DNA of 6,134 bases. Origin: JACPWY01 sp964603655 (GTDB taxonomy: Bacteria; Bdellovibrionota; FAC87; UBA2466). The position numbers and the translations under genes were made by a program. Positions within the stretch are counted from its first letter, which is position 1. Every line of letters begins with the position of its first letter. Below, one piece after another: positions 1-5,945 of this stretch. The notes beneath the pieces are model-generated. The model ran no database searches. It was not told the DNA's origin and was given only the letters and a program-made list of their open reading frames with translations. The stretch lies in contig CAZRVZ010000093.1 in the NCBI GenBank assembly GCA_964603655.1, positions 1 through 6,134 on the forward strand, read 5' to 3'.

Positions 1-2522
1 AGCAGCATATTTTCAGGCTCGGAGCGCCATCCACCAATCAGCAGGGTGGGCTTGTCATTTTCCGACTGAGTTTCTACCAGGCCGAGATTTTCAAGGAGTA
101 GAACGGCACTTCCGAAATTCTGAATCGATGCCGATTCAGGAAACACCAACGCTTCCCGCGCTATGAGATTCTGGGACTCTTTCAAAACCCGCTGAAGGAG
201 TGCTTTCCGGTCCAGTCTCAAGTCACCGTTTTGCTTAGCGAATCTAAACACGATCGCATAGCTCTCTATCAGCTCGCCCAGCAATGTCTGAAACATACCG
301 GCCGCCATCCTAGATTCGGAATTACGGTTGACGGCCGCCAATACCGAATTGATCGGCTCGCGCTGCCACCGGCCTAACCCCGAAAGATGAGAAACGGCCC
401 GGGATAATTCCGCCGTAAAATCACGGGAACCCGAAAAAAAGAAATCAAACTTGAACAAATTACGCAACCGAACACCCCACTCTAAGACAATCTTCTCGCA
501 CTCAACACCACTAGATAAGTCCTTAGACCGCTCCGTCGATTCCGCAGCTAACGAAAGAGCTAACTGAGCCAGGGCAGGGACTACAAAACAATGAATGGCG
601 TTATTTCGATAGAAAACCATGGCAACGCGCCGCGATCGGTCCACTTCGAAGGCAAGCGGTAACGACCCCTCCACTGCCTGAATCAGACCCGATCGTTGAA
701 ACTGCCTTAATAATAGCTCGATCGCCCGCCGGGAAGAGTCTTCGTCCGAAGCAGTGGTTTGGTGACCCGTAGCATGCGCATATCGAAACAAAAAATCCGC
801 CAGCAAGCCTACCTGCTCCAGCGTTACCGGATCTGCTTGACTCAATAGTATCGAGGCAAGCAAAGATTTAGGGGTTAACGGAGTGACGGAATTAATACGA
901 ACACAAAGATCAAAGGCAGTTTTTTGAAGAATGTGCTTATCATCCAGGTCCGATACCTGGGCGGCACGAAATAGCTCCCTGATCGACACCGGATCGGCCA
1001 GTCGCACGTACACCTTACCGATGTTTCGAGAAATCACGCTGCGCGATCGAATTAATGCCCGAGCGTTTTCCTTTTCCTTCTGGCCGCCGGCGAGCTCGGT
1101 CGCGTAAGAACTCTGTTCCAACACTTCATCGTAGCTCAAGGAAACCGGAACAAGTGCGATGTCCTCATATAGGTTTTTCTGAAAACCGTTCATAATCATT
1201 TTTAACATTCCATACGTCGGCGGGAGCATCTTTCCGGTCCGGCTCCTGGTTCCTTCGATAAAGAAAAGAATATTGAAACGATTCTGTGTGAGCGACCAAA
1301 CATACTTTTTCAACAACAGGCCATAGAGTCGGTCTCCCTTAAACGAGCGCCTAATGAAGAAGGCACCGCACTTTCGCAGCAACCCCCCAACCGGCCAAAA
1401 GGACAAATTCACCCCTGCTGCAATGTGCGGAGTCACGATGTCGTTCAGGAATAGAAGATAAGGAATGACCAAATAATCAAGATGGCTCCGATGGGCAGAA
1501 ACAAACACGACGGGTTTCTGCTTCAATGTTCCTCGCAGTTTCTCAAGCTCATCTTCCCGGTAGTCCAACCCATCGAAGACTCGTGTAAAAAGCCACGCCA
1601 GTAGGGCGTACAAAACTTCAACAAAACGATATGAGTAATCGGCAACGATTTCCGATAACATGCGATAGGCACCCAGCATCATCTTACGTTTGTCGAGTTG
1701 GCCTTCCTGAGCCATCTCGCTGAGCGTTTTTTGAACTTCGCTGTCGTGCAGGAGCGTTTCCTTAACAGCAGTCGGCGAAACGTATCGGGGGCCGAGCAAT
1801 ATACGCATCTCTTCCTTGATAGCGACAATCGTTTTCCGGCGAACCATTTTGGCCACTCGCATCGCATCGTCTTCACCCAAAATATTGTCGGGTGCCCCCG
1901 CTGCGCAGTCTCGCATCGAGAATGGCGACAATCCCTTTACCATTGAGTCCTTGCGACGGCGTATCAGGTACCAAATCTTTCCGATCACATTCGGACGGGA
2001 GCTCAAACCGAAGAAATATTCACTGGCATTACGCGAAGCTCCTCGTTGGTATTTTCGCCAGGTGATCAGGACAGGAACAAACACCAACGGGCGCTCCCAT
2101 TGATTTGAGACTCGATCGTGATAAACCGCCGCCAAGAGCTTTTCAACTGGCGACGGGCTGAACAACTTTCGTCGTTCATCGGGGCGTGAAAAAATCAGTC
2201 GAGGTCCCGCAGTATCGGCTCCCTGAAACACCGAAACCAGAGTTCGATTTCTAAGTACGACCGCAAGCCAACAGAGCGGTTTCCCCAAAAACAAAAGCCG
2301 CATTCGATTAGTAACGAGAATTGGCCCAAACCCCTCCCGACGACACCAACTCGAAAGAATCAACCACTCCACGAGCCCGCCGGATGTCATCTTAAACCAA
2401 GCGTCGCCGCCCCTGAAATGCTCGCGTAGCTCAGCGAGCGGCATTTCGAATTCAAATCTGACGAATACCCGCTCGGCGACCCACTGCCAGATCCCATCCA
2501 GGACTAGATAAATGGAGTTCAT
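1..2522 (-). CDS. plsB: PlsB-type glycerol-3-phosphate 1-O-acyltransferase (C-terminus beyond window)
   Basis: Transfers an acyl chain to position 1 of sn-glycerol-3-phosphate, the first committed step of phospholipid synthesis, at the inner membrane. My translation gives 840 codons before the left edge. All four acyltransferase blocks are present in order. Block I is HRSHLD, with catalytic pair H344 and D349. Block II is GAFFIRR, from G386. Block III is FIEGTRSRTGK, with E423, G424 and R426. Block IV is IALVPVSLSYDEV, with P459. Around them, PHIAAGVN, FKGDRLY and a KEKE-containing stretch are typical of PlsB rather than of the small PlsC enzymes. An upstream region (VFVPVLITWRK, then SPFSMRD) matches the usual PlsB N-terminal domain. 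About 496 residues follow the catalytic His, close to my recollection of E. coli PlsB (about 500), so little is probably missing. The start is ATG at 2522; an in-frame TGA lies two codons upstream and there is no Shine-Dalgarno. It is codirectional with the GYF_2 gene after a 190-base gap. Confidence 0.95.
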   Translation of the reverse strand, partial: MNSIYLVLDGIWQWVAERVFVRFEFEMPLAELREHFRGGDAWFKMTSGGLVEWLILSSWCRREGFGPILVTNRMRLLFLGKPLCWLAVVLRNRTLVSVFQGADTAGPRLIFSRPDERRKLFSPSPVEKLLAAVYHDRVSNQWERPLVFVPVLITWRKYQRGASRNASEYFFGLSSRPNVIGKIWYLIRRRKDSMVKGLSPFSMRDCAAGAPDNILGEDDAMRVAKMVRRKTIVAIKEEMRILLGPRYVSPTAVKETLLHDSEVQKTLSEMAQEGQLDKRKMMLGAYRMLSEIVADYSYRFVEVLYALLAWLFTRVFDGLDYREDELEKLRGTLKQKPVVFVSAHRSHLDYLVIPYLLFLNDIVTPHIAAGVNLSFWPVGGLLRKCGAFFIRRSFKGDRLYGLLLKKYVWSLTQNRFNILFFIEGTRSRTGKMLPPTYGMLKMIMNGFQKNLYEDIALVPVSLSYDEVLEQSSYATELAGGQKEKENARALIRSRSVISRNIGKVYVRLADPVSIRELFRAAQVSDLDDKHILQKTAFDLCVRINSVTPLTPKSLLASILLSQADPVTLEQVGLLADFLFRYAHATGHQTTASDEDSSRRAIELLLRQFQRSGLIQAVEGSLPLAFEVDRSRRVAMVFYRNNAIHCFVVPALAQLALSLAAESTERSKDLSSGVECEKIVLEWGVRLRNLFKFDFFFSGSRDFTAELSRAVSHLSGLGRWQREPINSVLAAVNRNSESRMAAGMFQTLLGELIESYAIVFRFAKQNGDLRLDRKALLQRVLKESQNLIAREALVFPESASIQNFGSAVLLLENLGLVETQSENDKPTLLIGGWRSEPENML

Positions 2523-2712
2523 GGATCACACGACACTGAAAACAAAATGAAAATGGAGCCCCACAAAATCCAGGCTTTAAAACTGAGTTATTTTTGTAAA
2601 TGGGCTAGCCCGATAACGCAACGTTTTGTTTACTGACCCGGTTCGTTGCAATGGCCCCATTTAACCGATGGCGGAAAGGCCTGGAAAACGTGGGGAGTTT
2701 CTGGCGAGAGCC
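2523..2712. other. Intergenic region upstream of plsB
   Basis: This 190-base gap between the GYF_2 gene stop and the plsB start holds no supported gene. On the minus strand there are A/T-rich stretches but no good -10/-35 pair. The best I found is TTGCGT (2616-2621), 17 bases, TACAAA (2593-2598), which matches only 3/6 and 4/6 of consensus. I saw no GC-rich hairpin followed by a T-run after the GYF_2 stop, so read-through into plsB is possible. The one ordered element is a 10-base perfect palindrome at 2602-2611. Confidence 0.6.
2602..2611. repeat. Perfect 10-base palindrome GGGCTAGCCC
   Basis: The sequence reads the same on both strands with no loop, so it is a poor hairpin but could be a dimeric protein-binding site. 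It lies about 80 bases upstream of the plsB start, inside the spacer of the weak promoter candidate there. A 10-base palindrome can also occur by chance. Confidence 0.3.
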
Positions 2713-4053
2713 CTACTCTTCAGTTTTGGTTTGCTTCGCGGCGTCTGCCGGTCTAACGGAATGATGCAGACTGGACTTTGGAAACTGCGAACGAAATCGT
2801 TGTTCCAGGCTATCCAGCAGCTTGGAAGCTGTCATCGTGGTCTTCGCCAGTTTTTCCTTCTCCCGGGCCGACCATTTGGCTCGCTCCTTGGTCAAGTTGG
2901 TCTCGACGAGAACCCAGAGGTCATCAACAAACCAAAATACAAGGTGAATATTTTTTAGAGGATCCCGGCTGAGTGTAACATCGCCTCGGTAACTGCCTTC
3001 GATACGAAACCCCCCCGCCCTGTCTCGTTTCAGCTCAACCAATGGTCGCCTGGCCAAATGAATCTGAGGCAACTCCGATTCGATAAACGAAAGAAGGGAT
3101 TGAACAAAATAGAATGAAATCCGAGAAAACAGATCTGCAATCTGTTCGTCAGTGGACTTCAAAAAGTAACCATAAGGGTGCCCCGCCTTAGGGAACTCCT
3201 GCTCAAGCTTACGGATCATTTCGATGGCTTTCGAAGATGAATTTAACGGGCCTAAGAGGAGTTCGATTTCCTGAAGCAAAAATTCGGGTTTTTTCGTTTG
3301 CACAAATGATAACTGAAGAGCATTCAGCTCCTCGTTGGGAGACGGCTGTTCACCGCGAAAATACCCGATGGCATCCACTGGCCTCTTTGCTGCGACGAGC
3401 AACCTGCCGATTTCGTGGAATCGCTGACTCCTTTTATAATAATCGATTGCCGACTCCAGAGACTGTTTGCCGATTTCGTCGGACGAATTGTCCATTACCA
3501 ACCGTTCGAATACCGACATGGCCCTATCTGGATTTAGCAAAACATCGGCGACAGCGCTGCGATACTCAGTGTCGCGGCGATCAATAGTTTTCGCTGCGAC
3601 AGGTACGCTGGGCTTACTTTGACGAGGTCCGTTGACGCTGGTGTAAATGTAAAATCCCGCGGCCACCAGAAAACCAAAAAAAACGACAGTTCCCAAAAAG
3701 ATGTGAAGACGAAATCGCAAAAAGAACGACTCGGTTCCGCCGGCATCGTCATCATCGAATACCGGGTTCAGACCCTGTTCCTTGGTGGCGAATGTTGAGA
3801 AATTTACGGTATCTTTATGGGGCCGACTTAAGAGACCTGGAGCAGAAGTTACAGGCCTGCCTGCACCTGCTGATAATCCGGCAAAGACCTCGGCAGCCAG
3901 CTTCCAATCATCAAGCCCTTCATACCAAGCCAACGCCTCAGCGGGTATTTGTCCCGTTTGCCATTGTTGAACCATTTCTGCCTCGGAAAAGGGGCCGCTC
4001 TGCTGGCCACCGATTCCTAAAAAATACTGGCGTGACTGCGCCGCATCTGACAT
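2713..4053 (-). CDS. GYF_2-domain single-pass inner-membrane protein of unknown function
   Basis: The protein has 446 residues from ATG at 4053; a TTG two codons upstream (4059) is the longer alternative. Residues about 9-57 form a GYF_2 domain (DUF4339 type): a YFLGIGGQQSGPFS start, then QTGQIPAEALAWYEG and W50. Such domains are thought to bind peptides, usually on the cytoplasmic side. A low-complexity linker with FDDDD follows, then one hydrophobic segment at about 117-138 (from HIFLGTVVFFG) preceded by RFR. Residues about 160-240 look like short helical repeats (DYYKRSQRFHEIGRLL, then a second similar pair), perhaps TPR-like. The last 200 residues include a beta-rich part (FRIEGSYRGDVTL, IHLVFWFVDDLWVLVE) and a charged helical tail ending KTEE; I do not recognise them. 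With an internal N-terminus, the C-terminal part would be periplasmic. The ATG is preferred because a perfect extended -10 box lies exactly 6 bases upstream of it. The stop is TAG at 2713-2715. Confidence 0.85.
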   Translation of the reverse strand: MSDAAQSRQYFLGIGGQQSGPFSEAEMVQQWQTGQIPAEALAWYEGLDDWKLAAEVFAGLSAGAGRPVTSAPGLLSRPHKDTVNFSTFATKEQGLNPVFDDDDAGGTESFFLRFRLHIFLGTVVFFGFLVAAGFYIYTSVNGPRQSKPSVPVAAKTIDRRDTEYRSAVADVLLNPDRAMSVFERLVMDNSSDEIGKQSLESAIDYYKRSQRFHEIGRLLVAAKRPVDAIGYFRGEQPSPNEELNALQLSFVQTKKPEFLLQEIELLLGPLNSSSKAIEMIRKLEQEFPKAGHPYGYFLKSTDEQIADLFSRISFYFVQSLLSFIESELPQIHLARRPLVELKRDRAGGFRIEGSYRGDVTLSRDPLKNIHLVFWFVDDLWVLVETNLTKERAKWSAREKEKLAKTTMTASKLLDSLEQRFRSQFPKSSLHHSVRPADAAKQTKTEE

Positions 4054-4059
4054 TTGCAA

Positions 4060-4068
4060 ATTATAGCA
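4060..4068 (-). promoter_or_regulatory. Extended -10 promoter (TGC-TATAAT) of the GYF_2 gene; predicted leaderless start
   Basis: On the minus strand the sequence reads TGCTATAAT: a perfect TATAAT hexamer (4060-4065) with the TGn extension (4066-4068). Six bases, TTGCAA, separate it from the ATG at 4053. Placing the hexamer at -12 to -7 puts +1 on the A of that ATG. No -35-like hexamer is found 16-18 bases upstream, where the sequence is G/C-rich, as is common for extended -10 promoters. This favours ATG 4053 over TTG 4059, which would lie in the discriminator. Confidence 0.6.
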
Positions 4069-4171
4069 TGGCTGAATTGAGGCCCGGGGGATTTACTACC
4101 AAGTCACTACTTTGTGCACATTCCGAGCTCCAAAACTGTCTCTAAACGCGCTGCCCCAGGTGATTTTACCA

Positions 4172-5374
4172 TCAGACTCCCGTCCCGATATCCACGCCAA
4201 ATACTCGCATGCGCGCCGTGTCCAGCTGTTTTCGACGATACTCCTCATGGTTGCTCTTGCCGAAAATACTATCGGCGTAAGAACGAACATCCATTATCTG
4301 GATCTCGTAGGGGAAAAAAATGTGGTCAAATTCGGGAGGGATCCGCGGGAAAACCTCCAGAACCATTTGATTTCCACCGGGGAAATCTTTTATCAGCGAA
4401 TTCAACTGCGTATAGATTCTGAATTCTGGATTACGAATCCGTACGAGTTCCCGACAGGTAAATTGAATCGCCCGATAATACTCACTAGTGTGTTGATTCA
4501 AAAAACTTCGACCCAGCTGGCGGAGCGCAACCCGCCGTTCCAATCGCTTCACCAGTTTTTGAAAATCCACATCCGAAAGCCCCGGGTTCTTCTGCAACTG
4601 ATCCTCGAGCCGTAGTACCTCTGACTCCAATCGCGTTAAATCCACCAGTCGATTGTGCGAACGACCCGGCCGAATATTCGGAATACTAATAATGTTTTTT
4701 TCCATTAACAGGCGCATCACTCTTACGGCGTCCAATTTCGTTTCGGTTACCAAACGAAACCCGATTCTATCGTAAATGTCCTCAACGGTACTTCCGGCTT
4801 TATGCAATAGCTTGATGATCTCACGCTCTCGGTCCTTACGATCCTTTTTCTTGAAAAAGAGCAGCTTGATGGCATTCCCATTCTCTTTTGAGCCGAGATA
4901 GGTCGTCCCGGTCGAGGTGTCGATATAAATATGGCGATCGAGCCGTCCTAAAACGTGTTGTTGAACCTGATCAAATGCCCGCATTCTTGAATCGTGAGTG
5001 AGGTGAATCAGCACGTGCATAATACGCAAAATACCACAGGCCCAGACCTGATCGATGTCCCGCTTTTTCGATGAGCACAGCAATAACAACCGTCTCAAGT
5101 CGGTCACCGACTCCCGATCGCGAAAATGGTTGGGCACGCGAGGGTATCGGGGATCCTTCAAAGACTTTTCAATAAAACCAAGAGCATCGTCAAACACCCG
5201 CCATAACAATTCAGTGTCATCCTTGTCGTTGGGCTCAAACCCGTAGGCCCTGACGAAATTGGTGGCCTCCTCCATCGAGTTCAACTCCAGACGCGGAACA
5301 TCTAAGATCGACATCCCCTCGGCCACTACTCGCAAAATTGGCCATGGAAAGTGAAAGTTCCGGTTGGCATCCAT
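4172..5374 (-). CDS. RelA/SpoT-synthetase-like protein of uncharacterised family
   Basis: The protein has 400 residues. Its C-terminal half carries a pattern I align to the (p)ppGpp synthetase core. IYDRIGFRLVTET (200-212) matches the segment with the Mg-binding Asp (here D202) and Arg (R207). YYRAIQ (299-304) matches the GYxSIH nucleotide-stacking segment. YEIQI (356-360) carries the second acid, E357, followed by G372, H376 and Y379 at the spacing of EIQIRT...G...H..YK. A basic stretch KKKDRKDR (175-182) may replace the usual R-x-K motif. Between these lies an insertion, about 235-297, with a heptad-like charged helix (from TRLESEVLRLEDQL). The N-terminal 150 residues are helical, with IMHVLIHLTHD at 118-128; I see no clear HD hydrolase, TGS or ACT domain. 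From memory it may belong to the family listed as TIGR04552/TIGR04562. The start is ATG 5374. An open frame continues to 5518, but that extension is the antisense of tRNA-Ser and is rejected. Catalysis is unproven. Confidence 0.8.
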   Translation of the reverse strand: MDANRNFHFPWPILRVVAEGMSILDVPRLELNSMEEATNFVRAYGFEPNDKDDTELLWRVFDDALGFIEKSLKDPRYPRVPNHFRDRESVTDLRRLLLLCSSKKRDIDQVWACGILRIMHVLIHLTHDSRMRAFDQVQQHVLGRLDRHIYIDTSTGTTYLGSKENGNAIKLLFFKKKDRKDREREIIKLLHKAGSTVEDIYDRIGFRLVTETKLDAVRVMRLLMEKNIISIPNIRPGRSHNRLVDLTRLESEVLRLEDQLQKNPGLSDVDFQKLVKRLERRVALRQLGRSFLNQHTSEYYRAIQFTCRELVRIRNPEFRIYTQLNSLIKDFPGGNQMVLEVFPRIPPEFDHIFFPYEIQIMDVRSYADSIFGKSNHEEYRRKQLDTARMRVFGVDIGTGV

Positions 5375-5393
5375 GAGGGCGAAACGATAGCAT
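5364..5393 (+). promoter_or_regulatory. Candidate promoter of tRNA-Ser
   Basis: On the plus strand TTGGCA (5364-5369, 5/6 to the -35 consensus) is followed by 18 bases and TAGCAT (5388-5393, 4/6 to the -10 consensus). Transcription would begin near 5400, giving a precursor leader of about 28 bases before the tRNA at 5428. It overlaps the start codon and -10 region of the divergent RelA-like gene, so the two polymerases would compete for the site. Confidence 0.35.
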
Positions 5394-5412
5394 AGGGTCT
5401 CTGCTAAACCAA
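5384..5412 (-). promoter_or_regulatory. Candidate promoter of the RelA-like gene
   Basis: On the minus strand TTGGTT (5407-5412) is followed by a 17-base spacer and TATCGT (5384-5389), with a TGC extension just before the -10. The -10 matches 4/6 and the -35 3/6, helped by the extended TGn. The predicted +1 is near 5377, only about 3 bases before the ATG at 5374, so the transcript would be almost leaderless. This fits the lack of a Shine-Dalgarno sequence there. The bases ATGCTAT are shared with the promoter of the next gene. Confidence 0.4.
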
Positions 5413-5427
5413 TGGCGACACGCCCAC

Positions 5428-5517
5428 GGAGAGGTGGCTGAGCGGTTGAAAGCGGCGGTCTTGAAAACCGTTGATCTCGAAAGGGATCCGGGAGTTCGAA
5501 TCTCCCCCTCTCCGCCA
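5428..5517 (+). tRNA. tRNA-Ser (anticodon UGA), with encoded CCA
   Basis: The gene is 90 bases including the encoded CCA (5515-5517); the discriminator is G5514. The acceptor stem GGAGAGG pairs with CCTCTCC. The anticodon stem GCGGT pairs with ACCGT around the loop CTTGAAA, with anticodon TGA at 5462-5464, which reads UCA and related serine codons. A long variable arm (GATCT with GGATC) is the class II hallmark of serine tRNAs. The T arm is GGGAG, TTCGAAT, CTCCC. It is transcribed away from the RelA-like gene. Its complement encodes the peptide MAERGRFELP, a well-known false N-terminus in annotations. Confidence 0.97.
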
Positions 5518-5525
5518 TAAAACTA

Positions 5526-5556
5526 TTAAGGGTTAACGTTAAGGATTAACCCTTAA
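5526..5556. repeat. 11-bp inverted repeat with 9-base loop; possible terminator
   Basis: TTAAGGGTTAA (5526-5536) and its exact reverse complement TTAACCCTTAA (5546-5556) flank the loop CGTTAAGGA. The hairpin starts 9 bases after the tRNA CCA end, a natural place for a terminator. On the plus strand it is not followed by T residues. On the minus strand it is followed by TAGTTTTA, so it would act better as a terminator for transcription arriving from the small open frame at 5572-5796. Only three G-C pairs lie in the stem, so its stability is modest. Confidence 0.55.
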
Positions 5557-5558
5557 CC

Positions 5559-5570
5559 TAAGCGGGCTTA
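5559..5570. repeat. Short inverted repeat TAAGC-GG-GCTTA
   Basis: This 12-base interrupted palindrome has 5-base arms and a 2-base centre, and lies 2 bases after the larger inverted repeat. The centre is too small for a stable loop. It may be part of a composite protein-binding or recombination site, or chance. Confidence 0.3.
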
Positions 5571-5571
5571 T

Positions 5572-5796
5572 TCAGTTCCAACACGCGCTATCCCCGCATG
5601 CGGCAGGGTTTTCAGGAGAAGAGGGTTTGAACTGATTGCTCTTCTTTACTTGATCCAAAAGTTCCGTGACTTCTTCTACCCAATTTGGATTATCACGGCA
5701 CATATCCTGAACGTCGCAGTAGAACTTCCATGCCATTTTCTCAAATGGCGTGAGTTCAGGATTATTCTCTAAAAACTGGTCTCTTAGGCTTTCCAC
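5572..5796 (-). CDS. Small hypothetical protein, 74 residues
   Basis: I do not recognise this protein. It starts at GTG 5796, since an in-frame TAG lies three codons upstream; a weak GAG sits about 10 bases before the start. The predicted product is hydrophilic, acidic and mostly helical (from ENNPELTPFEKMAWKFYCDV, then WVEEVTELLDQVKK). A polar tail with two closely spaced cysteines (ACGDSACWN) follows, and two more cysteines are at 27 and 33. The composition looks protein-like rather than random. It has no membrane segment or signal peptide. It could be a true small gene, the tail of a decayed gene, or a chance frame in remnant DNA. The inverted repeat 15 bases past its stop (5526-5556) would serve as its terminator. 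Confidence 0.45.
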   Translation of the reverse strand: MESLRDQFLENNPELTPFEKMAWKFYCDVQDMCRDNPNWVEEVTELLDQVKKSNQFKPSSPENPAACGDSACWN

Positions 5797-5945
5797 ATGG
5801 CACTAACTCAAAAGTTGTTCTTTTCTGGCTGTGAAGTTGAATACCAATAACTGCCAAATCAAGAGACAGAGAACAATGGCTGGCTTAGATAGGGAAATCC
5901 CGGTTGAATCAAACAAAACCTGTCCGCCAGAGGGTTTTTCCACTT
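5797..5945. other. Apparently non-coding stretch between helicase fragment and small open frame
   Basis: No supported gene or RNA is visible here. The minus-strand frame that carries the helicase homology meets a TGA at 5946-5948 and further stops beyond it, and no DECH-like motif II appears in any minus frame I read. One line I counted (5821-5880) is 24/60 G+C, lower than much of the plsB region. It is most simply leftover sequence from the loss of the rest of the helicase gene. Confidence 0.45.

Noticed and set aside
1698..2103. Two plus-strand open frames of 82 and 95 codons
   Set aside because: They are antisense to the conserved N-terminal domain of plsB and have no recognisable protein features.
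2593..2621. Weak sigma-70 promoter upstream of plsB (TTGCGT, 17 bases, TACAAA)
   Set aside because: Only 7 of 12 consensus positions match and there is no extended -10, so it is not distinguishable from chance in A/T-rich DNA.
3534..3755. 73-codon minus-strand frame with hydrophobic residues
   Set aside because: It is an alternative frame over the transmembrane segment of the GYF_2 gene; its hydrophobicity comes from the U-rich codons of that segment.
4112..4615. 167-codon plus-strand frame
   Set aside because: It lies antisense inside the well-supported RelA-like gene, with no family resemblance and no ribosome-binding site.
5491..5901. HD-type (p)ppGpp hydrolase or TGS/ACT domains around the RelA-like gene
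   Set aside because: The upstream DNA is tRNA and remnant sequence, and the N-terminal half of the protein lacks a recognisable H...HD pattern; IMHVLIHLTHD alone is not sufficient.
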